Source: Thermococcus argininiproducens (GTDB taxonomy: Archaea; Methanobacteriota_B; Thermococci; Thermococcales; Thermococcaceae). Taken from it: a DNA stretch of 64,000 nucleotides. Below, piece by piece: positions 21,120-30,526 of the stretch. Within the stretch, counting starts at the first letter, position 1; each line of letters begins with the position of its first letter. The notes under the pieces were generated by a model. The model was not told the DNA's origin and did no database searches. It saw nothing but the letters and a program-made list of their open reading frames with translations. A program made the translations under genes and the position numbers. The stretch spans positions 372,001-436,000 of the forward strand of contig NZ_CP080572.1 in NCBI RefSeq assembly GCF_023746595.1, read 5' to 3'.

Positions 21120-22382
21120 ATGAAGAAAGTAATAACAATAGGAGCAGGACTTGGAGGCCTCTTAACAAGTGCATTTTTAGCTAAAAAGGGTTATGATGTA
21201 ACAATTTTAGAAAAGGCCCCATTTGTAGGTGGTAGATTCACAAATTTAAACTACAAGGGATTTCAATTATCAACTGGAGCATTGCACATGATTCCACATG
21301 GTGAAGATGGTCCTCTTGCACATCTGTTAAGCCTTCTTAATGCAAACGTTAAGATCGTAAACTCAAACCCTAAAGGGAAGTTCTTTATAGATGGGAGAAT
21401 CCACCACTATAGAAAAGGATGGAAATATTTGGGTCTAAAGGAAAAAGCCAAGGCTATGAAACTCCTTGCAGAAATAAGAGCCAATAGACTACCAAAAGGT
21501 GAAGAGGCATCTCTTAATTCGTGGGATTGGCTGAAGGAGAAAGTAGGAGACAATGAGTTTGTCTATCTTTTCATAAAGAGCTTCCTTGGATGGGCAATCA
21601 GTTTGACCCCAGAAGAAGTTCCTGCAATAGAGTTAGCCAAAGAAATCAAAGCAACCCTTAAATGGGGTGGACCAGGCCTCATAAAGGGTGGTTGCAAGGC
21701 AGTTAGTGAAGAGCTAGCAAGAATAGTGAGAGAAAATGGAGGGAAAATAATTACCAGAAAGAAAGTTGTTGAAGCGGAAAAGGGGAGAATTATAACAGCT
21801 GATGGAACAGAGTATCCTTACGATATACTAATTTCAAACATTGGAATAAAGGAAACTGTGGAACTCTTTGGGAGGGAGAACTTTGATAGAGAGTACTTAA
21901 GGAGAGTTGATTCCTTAAAACCTGCAGAAGGCATTAAAATCAACATTGCCCTTAAAGGGAAGTCAAAAATTGGAAATACCGTGGTCTTTACGCTAGATAC
22001 AGAGAGGATAAACGGATACAATGAGCCCTCAGCTTTGAGTCCAGAACTTTCAAAAGAAGGTTACACTCTCATAATGACTCACCAAGCTATAAAAAGCAGA
22101 AACATAAAAAAGGAGCAACAACTTGGAATTGAGGATCTGTACTACTTATTCCCAGAGCTTGAAAGGAATGGAGAGATTTTAATGGTGCAAACATACCTTG
22201 ATAAAAACCCTGTTAATAGGGTTGCCTCAGGTAATCACGTGGACTTTCCGATGGAAAACGTTTACATTGTAGGAGATGCTAATAAAGGCCAAGGGGGCAT
22301 TGAGGTAGAAGGCATCGCCCTAGGAGTAATGAAAACTCTACAAAGTCTGGGAATTGGAAACTTTAGCGAGTGGTACCTTTGA
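21120..22382 (+). CDS. FAD-dependent oxidoreductase of the phytoene desaturase/carotenoid isomerase type
   Basis: 420-residue flavoprotein. The dinucleotide-binding motif GAGLGGLLTSAFLAKKGYDV is at the N-terminus with the ILEKAPFVGGRF extension typical of amine oxidase/phytoene desaturase relatives (COG1233). The C-terminal NVYIVGDANKGQGGIEVEGI closes the FAD site. GGAGG 7 bases before ATG 21120 fixes the start, so the in-frame GTG at 21096 inside coaD is rejected. The substrate is unknown; a polyprenyl or quinone-like compound is a guess from the family. Confidence 0.85.
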   Translation: MKKVITIGAGLGGLLTSAFLAKKGYDVTILEKAPFVGGRFTNLNYKGFQLSTGALHMIPHGEDGPLAHLLSLLNANVKIVNSNPKGKFFIDGRIHHYRKGWKYLGLKEKAKAMKLLAEIRANRLPKGEEASLNSWDWLKEKVGDNEFVYLFIKSFLGWAISLTPEEVPAIELAKEIKATLKWGGPGLIKGGCKAVSEELARIVRENGGKIITRKKVVEAEKGRIITADGTEYPYDILISNIGIKETVELFGRENFDREYLRRVDSLKPAEGIKINIALKGKSKIGNTVVFTLDTERINGYNEPSALSPELSKEGYTLIMTHQAIKSRNIKKEQQLGIEDLYYLFPELERNGEILMVQTYLDKNPVNRVASGNHVDFPMENVYIVGDANKGQGGIEVEGIALGVMKTLQSLGIGNFSEWYL

Positions 22383-22538
22383 AATCTTTTAGAAACTGAT
22401 TTGATGTATTTCCTTTACTTTTGCAAAATTATTGAAGCAATATTCAAAATTTTTTTCTATAAAATCCATTACGACACTAAGAAACCCTTTTAATTCTCTG
22501 ATGTCTAATCTTATGCACCAGTGACGGAGGGAATAAGA

Positions 22539-23486
22539 ATGAGGAAGAGAGTTGTCATAGCATTAGGTGGGAACGCTATTCTTCAAAGAGGCCAAAAGGG
22601 TACTTATAATGAACAAATGGAGAATGTTAAAAAGACTGCAAAGCAAATCGTCGATATTATCCTTGATAACGAGTATGAAGTTGTAATAACTCACGGTAAT
22701 GGACCCCAAGTGGGAGCACTTCTCCTCCAACAAGATGCTGGAGAGCACGTACATGGAATTCCAGCCCAGCCCATGGATGTTTGTGGAGGAATGAGTCAAG
22801 GTCAAATCGGTTACATGATTCAACAAGCAATAAAGAACGAATTAAGGAGAAGAGGTATCGATAAACCCGTTGCTACGATAGTCACTCAAACCCTTGTCGA
22901 CAAAAACGATCCAGCTTTTCAACACCCAAGCAAACCAGTCGGACCCTTCTATGATGAAGAAACTGCTAAAAAACTCGCTAAAGAAAAGGGATGGGTAGTA
23001 ATAGAGGACTCTGGAAGAGGATGGAGAAGAGTAGTACCATCACCAGATCCAATCAGCCATATTGAAGCCCCAATAATTCAAGATCTAGTTGATAAGGGAT
23101 TTATAGTAATAGCCTCAGGTGGCGGAGGAATCCCTGTTATAGAAGAAGATGGACAACTTAAGGGTGTCGAGGCTGTCATTGACAAGGATTTAGCTGGAGA
23201 GAAGCTTGCTGAAGAAGTTAATGCTGATATTTTTATGATCCTCACAGATGTTAATGGTGCAGCCATACACTATGGCAAGCCCGAAGAGAAATGGCTTGAG
23301 AAGGTTACCGTTAATGAGATGAAGAAGTATTATGAAGAAGGACACTTTAAGAAAGGAAGTATGGGGCCAAAAGTTCTAGCAGCGATAAGATTCATCGAGT
23401 GGGGAGGAGAAAGAGCAATAATAGCAGCTCTAGATAAAGCCGTTGAAGCTTTAGAAGGAAAAACAGGGACACAAGTTATAAAATAA
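22539..23486 (+). CDS. cpkA: Carbamate kinase (carbamoyl phosphate synthetase-like)
   Basis: 315-residue amino acid kinase-fold enzyme; in Pyrococcus the homologue makes carbamoyl phosphate from carbamate and ATP. Diagnostic stretches are [66 protein letters not shown] and [18 protein letters not shown] lies 7 bases before ATG 22539, so the frame extension to GTG 22521 is not used. The 156-base upstream gap has an AAACCCTTTTAATTC promoter-like stretch near 22485. Monocistronic as far as can be seen. Confidence 0.94.
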   Translation: MRKRVVIALGGNAILQRGQKGTYNEQMENVKKTAKQIVDIILDNEYEVVITHGNGPQVGALLLQQDAGEHVHGIPAQPMDVCGGMSQGQIGYMIQQAIKNELRRRGIDKPVATIVTQTLVDKNDPAFQHPSKPVGPFYDEETAKKLAKEKGWVVIEDSGRGWRRVVPSPDPISHIEAPIIQDLVDKGFIVIASGGGGIPVIEEDGQLKGVEAVIDKDLAGEKLAEEVNADIFMILTDVNGAAIHYGKPEEKWLEKVTVNEMKKYYEEGHFKKGSMGPKVLAAIRFIEWGGERAIIAALDKAVEALEGKTGTQVIK

Positions 23487-23553
23487 TCGTATCCTAACTT
23501 TATTTTCACTATTTTAGTTCAATCAAGCGAGATTTTCAATTTTCATTTACCAA

Positions 23554-23569
23554 AAGTTTTTAAAAACTT
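23554..23569 (+). promoter_or_regulatory. Symmetric BRE/TATA promoter of the ClpP-like protease gene
   Basis: AAGTTTTTAAAAACTT is a perfect 16-bp palindrome that contains a strong archaeal TATA core, 42-57 bases before the ATG at 23611. The symmetry may simply be a TATA box on both strands. Confidence 0.55.
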
Positions 23570-23610
23570 CAAGTTATAATAATCCACAAAAAGCTGAGTG
23601 AGGTGATTCT

Positions 23611-24453
23611 ATGGATCCATTCAGTGGATTCATAGGATCATTGATATGGTGGATATTATTCTTTTTCCTACTCATGGGGCCACAAATCCAGTACAGGCAA
23701 TTACAAGTAGCAAGAACAAAGCTACTAGAAAAACTAGCAAGAAAAAGAAATTCCACAATAATCACAATGATACACAGACAAGAAAGCATAGGTTTCTTCG
23801 GAATTCCAGTTTATAAGTTCATAAGCATAGAGGACAGCGAGGAGATACTTAGGGCTATTAGAATGGCACCAAAGGATAAACCCATAGACTTAATTCTTCA
23901 CACACCAGGAGGCCTAGTCTTGGCGGCAACACAAATAGCAAAAGCCCTAAAAGACCACCCAGCTGAGACGAGGGTGATAATACCTCACTATGCTATGAGC
24001 GGTGGAACTTTAATAGCCCTTGCCGCAGATAAGATTATAATGGATCCCCACGCCGTTTTAGGTCCTGTTGATCCCCAGTTAGGCCAATATCCTGCTCCAA
24101 GTATAATAAGAGCAGTAGAGCAAAAAGGAAAAGAAAAGGTAGAAGATCAAACTTTGATACTAGCGGATGTTGCTAAGAAGGCAATAACTCAAGTCCAAGA
24201 TTTCATATACAATCTCTTAAAAGATAAGTATGGAGAAGAAAAAGCTAAAAACTTAGCTCAGATTTTAACGGAAGGTAGATGGACCCATGATTATCCAATC
24301 ACTGTTGAACATGCCAAGGAACTAGGACTCGACATAGATACCAACGTCCCAGAAGAGGTTTACGCATTAATGGAGCTATATAAGCAGCCAGTTAAGCAAA
24401 GAGGGACTGTGGAATTCATGCCTTATCCAGTAAAACAACAAGGGAAAGAATAA
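23611..24453 (+). CDS. Membrane-anchored serine protease of the SDH/ClpP-crotonase type (DUF114)
   Basis: 280-residue protein with an N-terminal membrane helix (IGSLIWWILFFFLLMG) and a ClpP/crotonase-like domain of the serine dehydrogenase proteinase family (PF01972). The probable nucleophile lies in HYAMSGGTLIALAADKI near residue 133 and the oxyanion region in ILHTPGGLVLAATQIAKAL near residue 100, arranged as in signal peptide peptidase-type membrane proteases. A GAGGTGATTCT ribosome site precedes ATG. It likely degrades membrane peptides on the cytoplasmic side (inference). A T-rich stretch after the stop (24460-24476) may end the transcript. Confidence 0.86.
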   Translation: MDPFSGFIGSLIWWILFFFLLMGPQIQYRQLQVARTKLLEKLARKRNSTIITMIHRQESIGFFGIPVYKFISIEDSEEILRAIRMAPKDKPIDLILHTPGGLVLAATQIAKALKDHPAETRVIIPHYAMSGGTLIALAADKIIMDPHAVLGPVDPQLGQYPAPSIIRAVEQKGKEKVEDQTLILADVAKKAITQVQDFIYNLLKDKYGEEKAKNLAQILTEGRWTHDYPITVEHAKELGLDIDTNVPEEVYALMELYKQPVKQRGTVEFMPYPVKQQGKE

Positions 24454-24597
24454 GTGAGGGGTTTGTTTTTATTTCCTTCATCTTTTAGAAAAGTTAAACA
24501 AATATTCTCAATTTCATTGAATGATTTCCCATTTTAGCCAAAAAGTTTTTATTTGGTTTTTACTTCAACTTAGTGAGGCTTAAATCAGGGTGAGATT

Positions 24598-25536
24598 ATG
24601 ATTAACTATTCTAAAATGAAGGAAGGGGAAGAGACCATGCAAGTGAAAGTAGACCCAGAAGAAATTAAAAGGATAAAAGCCGAAATAGAGGCTTTAGAAA
24701 GAGAGAAAAAGGGAATTCAAGAGAGATTAGACCAGCTTCAAAAAGAGCTAAATATATGGATTCAAAAGAGAGATGAAAAGAATAACGAAGTAAGGCAACT
24801 AAGGGAAAAAGCCAGAGAATATAAGGGTAAGAGAGATGAGATTAACCAACAAATTCAAGAACTTAAAAAGAACAGGGAGGACATAAATGCCAAGCTTGAT
24901 CTTCTATATCAAGAGGCCATGGAATACAGAGCTAAGAGGGATGAATACAGACAACTTAGAAGACTTAAGATGCCAAAGGAGAAAATTGAAGAAAGGATAG
25001 AAAAGCTAGAATGGGAGTTGCAAACCAACCCAACCACCCCTGAAAGAGAGAAACAAATAGTTGATCAAATCCAAGTTTTAGCTACAGAGCTTGAGATTCT
25101 CCAACAAGCTGAAAGATTTCACAAAAAATTACAGGAGACAAGAAAAAAGATCGAAAGTCTAAAGAGAGCTAGACGGGCCATGGGTATGGAAATACAAAAA
25201 CTAGCAAACCAAAGCCAACAATTCCATGAACAAATGCTCAAGGCATACCAACAAGCAGACGAAATTAAAAAGGAGGCGGATGAATACCACCAGAAAGTCC
25301 TTGAACTAAGAGAAAAGATCATAGAAATCAGAAGGGAACTAAGAGAAGTAGAAAGGAAGATACTTGAGTTTGACCAGAAACACAAGGAGCTCATAGCATA
25401 TAAAATGGTAGCAAAAATGAGATCAAAGAAGGATGCTACCTTTGAAAGAGCTGTAGAAGCTCTCGAAAAGTTCAAACGCGGCGAAAAACTTACTCTCGAT
25501 GAGCTACTGCTCCTGCAGAGATACAACTTGGTGTGA
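24598..25536 (+). CDS. Long coiled-coil protein (COG1340-like)
   Basis: 312 residues made almost entirely of charged heptad-type helix (EIKRIKAEIEALEREKKGIQ and onward) with no catalytic domain; only the last 40 residues (AFERAVEALEKF, TLDELLLLQRYNLV) look different. Archaeal homologues of the COG1340 type are widespread and unassigned; SMC-like scaffolding is a guess. GGGTGA precedes ATG 24598. Only three bases separate its stop from the arcS start, so the two genes are probably co-transcribed and the association may be functional. Confidence 0.8.
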   Translation: MINYSKMKEGEETMQVKVDPEEIKRIKAEIEALEREKKGIQERLDQLQKELNIWIQKRDEKNNEVRQLREKAREYKGKRDEINQQIQELKKNREDINAKLDLLYQEAMEYRAKRDEYRQLRRLKMPKEKIEERIEKLEWELQTNPTTPEREKQIVDQIQVLATELEILQQAERFHKKLQETRKKIESLKRARRAMGMEIQKLANQSQQFHEQMLKAYQQADEIKKEADEYHQKVLELREKIIEIRRELREVERKILEFDQKHKELIAYKMVAKMRSKKDATFERAVEALEKFKRGEKLTLDELLLLQRYNLV

Positions 25537-25539
25537 AAT

Positions 25540-27255
25540 ATGGAAATCATAAAACACGAAGGCCCTGGAAGACTTGGCCTGGTTAGAGTTAAAGATAGAA
25601 GTTTTAAGACTCCTGCACTTGTTAATGTTGATTTTACACTCTCTCCTTTCAATTCATACTTCTACCCTAAGGAGTTTGAAGACTATGACTTTACCCTTGC
25701 ACCGTCGATTCCCCTCAGCTTTTACACTCCAAGAGAAATAATAGAGAAAGCTTTAAAAAGACTCTATAATGTTGATTATTCAAAATTTAATGCTATCTAC
25801 CTCCCTACAGTAAGAGATACAAGATACATGGAAGAATTTCTTGAAGAACTTTTCTCTCAAAAGAATTTTGATGCTCTTTACCTTGGGAATTCTAAAATTC
25901 TGATAAGGGAATATCGGAAATTTGTAGAAATAATTCGCCTAATCCGAGAAAAAGACCCAAATCTAATGATTATCGCTGATCTAGAACCCATCTTTTACCC
26001 CTTAGCCGTGTATTTAGGAATAGACGCCTTTGATACCCGTTCTCTAAAACTTTACGATTTTCGCAATATAGGTTTTACTCAATTTTCACCAATATTATGG
26101 AAAGATGGAGCAAATTCTCTAGAATTTGCAAAAGAAACAATAGAATTAGTTAGAAAAGCTCTTGAAGAAAATAAACTTCGCTATCTTGTTGAAAACTTTT
26201 TCTATACTCAATCTCACATGGGCATATTGAGGATAGCTGACAAAGAGCACGCAGATTATTTGGAAAAATACACACCAATCCAAAAAGAAACCGTGTACTT
26301 CATAAGTGATGCATCTCAGAATAGACCAGAGGTCATAAGATGGAGGGAAAGAGTAGTTGAGAGATTTACTCCTCCAGAAAATATAGAAGCACTCTTTTTA
26401 TTTCCTTGCTCGGCTAAAAAGCCATACTCGCACTCAAGGAGCCACATGTTGTATAGAAGAGCACTTAAAGAAACTCTTGGAAGCGGGATTTATAGAATAC
26501 ATGAGCTTATCCTAACGTCACCCTATGGCGTAGTGCCACGAGAATGGGAGTGGTTGGCTAAATATGACATTGTTGTTACTGGCCACTGGAGTGAGGAAGA
26601 AATAAGCAGTGCAGCAGAGTTATTAGCTAAAACCCTCGAAAAGTATCCAAAACACATTCCCATCATAGCACACCTGGATGAGGCCTATGTAGAAGTAGCA
26701 GAGAGAGCGAGCGAAATAAGTGGAAGAGAAATAGTTTTTACCAAAGTTAAAAATAGAACAACAAGCAAGGAAAGTTTAAGCTCCCTAAAGGAAACAATAA
26801 GAGAAATAACTCTCGAGCCAAAAGGCGGAAAAAAAGACAAAACTTATCGTTTCTATGAAAATATAAGAAAAGTATTTGACTTCTACTTTGGTATCGGAGC
26901 AGGAGATGCTGTTTTACCAGAAAGCGCCAGAATTATTGGATCTAAAATGCTTCGCCTCATGGTAGACAACAATCAAACTGGGACATATCAGGATGGAGTA
27001 ATAAGTGTGACTCCGTTTGGTATGCAGCTCATTTATGAAGCAACAAAAAGCTATTACGTAAAGATAGATTTCGATCTCAGGGGAGACGTTTTTGCTATCG
27101 GGGTGAACGAGGCTGATACCAAGATAAGGCCGGACGATATTGTTGGTGTTGTAAGAGACGAAAAAGTGGTTGGTGTCGGTAAAGCTGTTCTAAGTGGAGA
27201 AGAAATGATAAAAGCGAGAAGAGGAATTGCTGTTAAGGTTAGAAAGAAAGCATAG
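25540..27255 (+). CDS. arcS: Archaeosine synthase ArcS
   Basis: 571-residue enzyme of the TGT family acting after tRNA-guanine transglycosylase: it modifies preQ0 at position 15 of tRNA toward archaeosine. The catalytically important block FPCSAKKPYSHSRSHMLYRR, distinctive of ArcS, lies near residue 290, and a PUA domain forms the C-terminus (VNEADTKIRPDDIVGVVRDE to ARRGIAVKVRKKA). The TGT-like barrel in the N-terminal half lacks the classical TGT catalytic residues, as expected for ArcS. It is followed 14 bases later by a small conserved gene. Confidence 0.93.
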   Translation: MEIIKHEGPGRLGLVRVKDRSFKTPALVNVDFTLSPFNSYFYPKEFEDYDFTLAPSIPLSFYTPREIIEKALKRLYNVDYSKFNAIYLPTVRDTRYMEEFLEELFSQKNFDALYLGNSKILIREYRKFVEIIRLIREKDPNLMIIADLEPIFYPLAVYLGIDAFDTRSLKLYDFRNIGFTQFSPILWKDGANSLEFAKETIELVRKALEENKLRYLVENFFYTQSHMGILRIADKEHADYLEKYTPIQKETVYFISDASQNRPEVIRWRERVVERFTPPENIEALFLFPCSAKKPYSHSRSHMLYRRALKETLGSGIYRIHELILTSPYGVVPREWEWLAKYDIVVTGHWSEEEISSAAELLAKTLEKYPKHIPIIAHLDEAYVEVAERASEISGREIVFTKVKNRTTSKESLSSLKETIREITLEPKGGKKDKTYRFYENIRKVFDFYFGIGAGDAVLPESARIIGSKMLRLMVDNNQTGTYQDGVISVTPFGMQLIYEATKSYYVKIDFDLRGDVFAIGVNEADTKIRPDDIVGVVRDEKVVGVGKAVLSGEEMIKARRGIAVKVRKKA

Positions 27256-27269
27256 CTCCTGGTGAGAGC

Positions 27270-27569
27270 ATGCCAAAGTACTTCAAAAGAGGTGTTAAAC
27301 GAGAACACCATTTACTCAAGGGTATTGAGAAGGTTCTCGAGGAGATTTCAGCGTTAAAAGGAGTTAAAAAAGTCATTCCAGGGAGAATTTATTCGAGTGA
27401 CTCAAGAGGTTTTGAGATTAAAGTGGTTAGAGAAACGCTTACCGGCCTAAAGCTTCTAGCAAAGAGTGATGGAAGTGTTCAAGAAATATTTCTTATTGTA
27501 GACAAAGAAGACAGAGAGGACGTTAGCAGAGAGATAGCTCAAATTAGTGAGAAATGGAGAAAGAGTTGA
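27270..27569 (+). CDS. Small conserved archaeal protein (DUF2103-like)
   Basis: 99 residues, basic, starting MPKYFKRGVKREHHLLKGIE, with an alpha/beta pattern and the segment KVIPGRIYSSDSRGFEIKVV. From memory this fits the DUF2103 family of small archaeal proteins, sometimes called metal-binding; no cysteine cluster is visible here, so metal binding is doubtful. GGTGAGAGC precedes the ATG. It follows arcS closely and may be co-transcribed; a nucleic-acid role would fit the charge but is unproven. Confidence 0.7.
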   Translation: MPKYFKRGVKREHHLLKGIEKVLEEISALKGVKKVIPGRIYSSDSRGFEIKVVRETLTGLKLLAKSDGSVQEIFLIVDKEDREDVSREIAQISEKWRKS

Positions 27570-27679
27570 TTCCACTCATGAAAAGATAGTTGTGGGTAGA
27601 TATGAGGAACGAAGCAAGCCTTTTACGAGAGCAGTATTGGAAAATATTATATAGTTTTTAGGAATTCTAATTAACTGGG

Positions 27680-27832
27680 ATGAAGTCTGTGAACAAAAAG
27701 TTCAAAAAACTCCTGAAAGGCCTGATTAGGATAAATAATGGATTTGCGGTAGTAAGGATACGTTCGATCAATAAAGTCTGGCCTAAGAAAACAGAAGTTA
27801 ATATCTTGGAAAAGTTAGAAAAAAGGTTTTAA
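27680..27832 (+). CDS. Possible 50-residue basic protein, unrecognised
   Basis: An open frame of 50 codons (MKSVNKKFKKLLKGLIRINN...) fills most of the 260-base gap between the DUF2103-like gene and the convergent SPOUT gene, overlapping the latter's stop by four bases. It is rich in Lys/Arg. No good ribosome site precedes it, and the 100 bases before it show short broken frames, so it may be a remnant of a decayed gene. Treat as unproven. Confidence 0.25.
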   Translation: MKSVNKKFKKLLKGLIRINNGFAVVRIRSINKVWPKKTEVNILEKLEKRF

Positions 27833-28455
27833 AGCTCTATCTTCCCCTCAAAAAACTTTATTAGCTCTTCATCACCTATATCCTCATCAAATCCAAGCAT
27901 TTTCTTTTGTAGCTCAATTAATCCAGGTGTAAGCAAAAGCTTCCCATCAAGTTTTGGAACAGCATAGTGGAGGGTAATCTCACTAAATTCATCAAGCCTT
28001 ATTGTTGGGTTTTCTTCATATTCTATATCCTTCAAACATTTACCATCTGCTATTAATTTAGCGACAATTGAGGCACCGTCAATTGAATACTGGGGTTTCC
28101 CAATGTGTCTGACTTTAACACCCTCCATTCTCGATGTAATAAATTCTTTTGTCCTTCCTTTTGGAACAGCATCACCAAGAATCCCGCCGACTATTATTAT
28201 AGTGTCCTCCTCTATATCCTCAGGTTTTAATTCCTCCTCAGCTTGGAGATCGAGAACAATAATCTTTGAGCGGTCAAAAGGAAATCTTACAACACTCTCT
28301 GAGACAACGCTCCCAAGCTTTGCAAGTTTTTCCCTCTCATCTTCCCTTACATTTGTAAAAATAAGCTTGTTCCCCCACCACTTTGAAACGTGGGAGTATT
28401 CTAACCAAAGCCATTCGCTTATTTCCTCAAGATGCTCAATCACAAGGTAGGGCAT
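27829..28455 (-). CDS. SPOUT-class methyltransferase, Sfm1/PF04252-like
   Basis: 208-residue protein starting MPYLVIEHLEEISEWLWLEY, with the knot-type binding region IIIVGGILGDAVPKGRTKEF near residue 105 and HIGKPQYSIDGASIVAKLI near residue 138. This matches the predicted SAM-dependent methyltransferase family whose yeast member Sfm1 methylates an arginine of ribosomal protein uS3 (family knowledge; target in archaea unknown). The frame continues upstream to 28599, but that extension runs straight through the tRNA-Pro gene; GGGTGAGACC before ATG 28455 gives the real start. The tRNA lies only 20 bases upstream, so both may come from one transcript. Confidence 0.82.
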   Translation of the reverse strand: MPYLVIEHLEEISEWLWLEYSHVSKWWGNKLIFTNVREDEREKLAKLGSVVSESVVRFPFDRSKIIVLDLQAEEELKPEDIEEDTIIIVGGILGDAVPKGRTKEFITSRMEGVKVRHIGKPQYSIDGASIVAKLIADGKCLKDIEYEENPTIRLDEFSEITLHYAVPKLDGKLLLTPGLIELQKKMLGFDEDIGDEELIKFFEGKIEL

Positions 28456-28474
28456 GGTCTCACCCAGAAACCTT

Positions 28475-28552
28475 TGGTGGGGCCGCCGGGATTTGAACCC
28501 GGGTCCCCGGCTCCCGAAGCCGGAAGGATAGGCCAAGCTACCCCACGGCCCC
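28475..28552 (-). tRNA. tRNA-Pro (anticodon CGG)
   Basis: Cloverleaf on the minus strand: acceptor GGGGCCG pairs with CGGCCCC (28546-28552 with 28479-28485), anticodon stem CCGGC/GCCGG encloses loop TTCGGGA with anticodon CGG, and the T-arm reads CCGGGTTCAAATCCCGG. Discriminator A and an encoded CCA end the gene at 28475. No intron. Confidence 0.97.
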
Positions 28553-28576
28553 CCAGCGCTAACTTCCAAGAGCCAA

Positions 28577-28584
28577 GTTATAAA
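28577..28584 (-). promoter_or_regulatory. TATA box of tRNA-Pro
   Basis: On the minus strand AGATTTATAACTT is centred 28 bases upstream of the first tRNA nucleotide, the standard archaeal spacing. Confidence 0.75.
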
Positions 28585-28683
28585 TCTTTCTAAGAACAAA
28601 CAAATGGGATAGATCCTGCATTAAAGGGTGAAGTTTTCAAAAAACAATATAAAGGTATATTCGCATAAAATTGAGGGGTTTTT

Positions 28684-29739
28684 ATGATATCCATAATAAT
28701 ACCAACTTACAACGAGCGGGAAAACCTTGAGGAACTCTTTGAGAGAATTTCAAGAGCCCTAAGAGACCATGAATTCGAGATAATCGTGGTAGATGATGAT
28801 TCCCCCGATAAAACTTGGGAAAAAGCAAAAACTCTCGGAAAGATATATCCTGTGAAAGTTATACGGAGAACAAGAGAAAAAGGCCTATCTTCAGCAGTCA
28901 TACGAGGATTTAAAGAAGCCAAAGGAGATATATTTGTAGTTATGGACGCAGATCTTCAGCACCCCCCTGAAGTCATTCCCAAGCTTATTGAGGCTATTGA
29001 AAACGGAGCAGAGATCGCCATAGCGAGCAGGTATACAAAAGGAGGGAAAGTTGAAAATTGGTACTGGTGGAGAAAGCTCGTATCAAAAGGAGCCATAATG
29101 ATTGGGAGAGTTGCTCTACCGAAGATAAGAAACGTGAAAGATCCGGTAAGTGGATTCTTTGCCCTCAAAAAGGATGTCATTGCGAAAACTGATCTAACTC
29201 CAGTGGGATTCAAAATACTTCTTGAAATACTCATAAAAGGACAATATGAGAGAGTTGTTGAGATCCCGTTCACATTTGGCCTGCGACGAGCCGGAGAAAG
29301 CAAGCTAAGCCAAAAACAGATCATTAACTACCTGAGGCACATCTATCGCCTGATGAGATGGGAAGGGGAAATAGATCGATTGATTAAATTTTCTTTTGTG
29401 GGTTTAAGCGGGATTTTTGTAAATGAGGGAGCACTCCTAGGTTTCGTCGAGTTTCTAGGTTGGGACAAAAGACTGGCCGTTCTTCCAGCTACCGAGCTTT
29501 CAATACTCAACAATTTTATATGGAATGACATCTGGACGTTTAAAGACTTAAAAAGAAAACCTTTTCACTTAAGACTCCTAAACTTCCATCTTGCTGCTCT
29601 CACTGGAGCTCTAGTACAATGGGTTATTTACTTAATCCTCCTTTACATGGGACTCCACTATTTAATTGCAAACCTCATTGGTATCGGATTCTCCTTTATA
29701 GTTCGGTTTATCTTCAATCGAAACATTACATGGGGATGA
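28684..29739 (+). CDS. Dolichol-phosphate mannose synthase with GtrA-like membrane domain
   Basis: 351-residue GT-A glycosyltransferase (family GT2) fused to a four-helix GtrA-like membrane domain, the architecture of the structurally studied P. furiosus DPMS. It would transfer mannose from GDP-mannose to dolichyl phosphate for N-glycosylation and glycolipids. Key blocks are IIIPTYNERENLEELFERI, VVDDDSPDKTWEKA, the metal-binding VVMDADLQHPPEVIPKL (DAD), and the acceptor-loop region VSGFFALKKDVI. Membrane helices fill residues 230-351. GAGGGG precedes the ATG. Confidence 0.92.
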   Translation: MISIIIPTYNERENLEELFERISRALRDHEFEIIVVDDDSPDKTWEKAKTLGKIYPVKVIRRTREKGLSSAVIRGFKEAKGDIFVVMDADLQHPPEVIPKLIEAIENGAEIAIASRYTKGGKVENWYWWRKLVSKGAIMIGRVALPKIRNVKDPVSGFFALKKDVIAKTDLTPVGFKILLEILIKGQYERVVEIPFTFGLRRAGESKLSQKQIINYLRHIYRLMRWEGEIDRLIKFSFVGLSGIFVNEGALLGFVEFLGWDKRLAVLPATELSILNNFIWNDIWTFKDLKRKPFHLRLLNFHLAALTGALVQWVIYLILLYMGLHYLIANLIGIGFSFIVRFIFNRNITWG

Positions 29740-29807
29740 TCCGCCCTATCCTTAAGGAGAAAGAAAAGAATAAATATTTCCGTGCTGAAATATAAGTGGA
29801 GGAGAAC

Positions 29808-30521
29808 ATGATGGAAAATAAATCACTCCCAATATATACCCGTGTCTCTACTGGAGTAAAGGGGCTTGATAGTCTCATCGGAGGAGGACTTATCCCCGGC
29901 AGAGTCTACGTTGTTACTGGGCCCCCAGGTAGTGGTAAAACCACCTTGGGAATTCAGTTTTTAGTTGAAGGAGCTAAGAACGGGGAAAAGGGGATTTATA
30001 TTTCCCTAGTTGATGACCCCAAGACTATAATTCAGGACATGCTCTATTATAAGTTCAACCTTCTCTCCCACATTCGGAGCAAAAGAATTGTGATATATGA
30101 CTTAGGAGCTGTTTTAACCCAAGGAAGCAAAAAACCAACGTGGGCAGAGATTTTAGAGGAAATAAAAAGTATCATATTGCATGAAAATGCAAAAAGAGTT
30201 GTCATAGATTCCTTTACTCCATTAGAATTCATGGTAAAAGATCCTGAAAATAAAAGAAAAGAGGTTGTGAGGTTAATAAAACTGCTTTCTACCATGGAAA
30301 TAACTGCAATCATAATAACAGAGATGATGGAGTCTGAAAAATACACAGATGACTACTACGTGGCCAGTGGAGTGATAATGATGCATCATTTTATGCGACA
30401 ATATAACATGATAAGAGCGCTTCAAATACTAAAAATGAGAGGAACCTCACATGACAATAATTTGAAGAAAATAAAAATCACGGAAAATGGCATAGAGGTG
30501 TATAACGAAGCACCCTGGTGA
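29808..30521 (+). CDS. KaiC-like RecA-family ATPase
   Basis: About 237-residue single-domain KaiC/RadA-type ATPase. It opens TRVSTGVKGLDSLIGGGLIP, with Walker A GPPGSGKTTLGIQFL near residue 40 and a Walker B-like RVVIDSFTPLEFM near residue 133. GGAGGAG lies just before two adjacent ATGs (29808, 29811); the frame also reaches GTG 29796. These archaeal KaiC paralogues are often paired with signalling or motility genes, but the role is not established. It is tightly coupled with the next small helical gene. Confidence 0.87.
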   Translation: MMENKSLPIYTRVSTGVKGLDSLIGGGLIPGRVYVVTGPPGSGKTTLGIQFLVEGAKNGEKGIYISLVDDPKTIIQDMLYYKFNLLSHIRSKRIVIYDLGAVLTQGSKKPTWAEILEEIKSIILHENAKRVVIDSFTPLEFMVKDPENKRKEVVRLIKLLSTMEITAIIITEMMESEKYTDDYYVASGVIMMHHFMRQYNMIRALQILKMRGTSHDNNLKKIKITENGIEVYNEAPW

Positions 30522-30526
30522 CTGAG

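Noticed and set aside
28456-28599. N-terminal extension of the SPOUT methyltransferase gene
   Set aside because: It runs through the tRNA-Pro gene; a good RBS and ATG lie at 28455.
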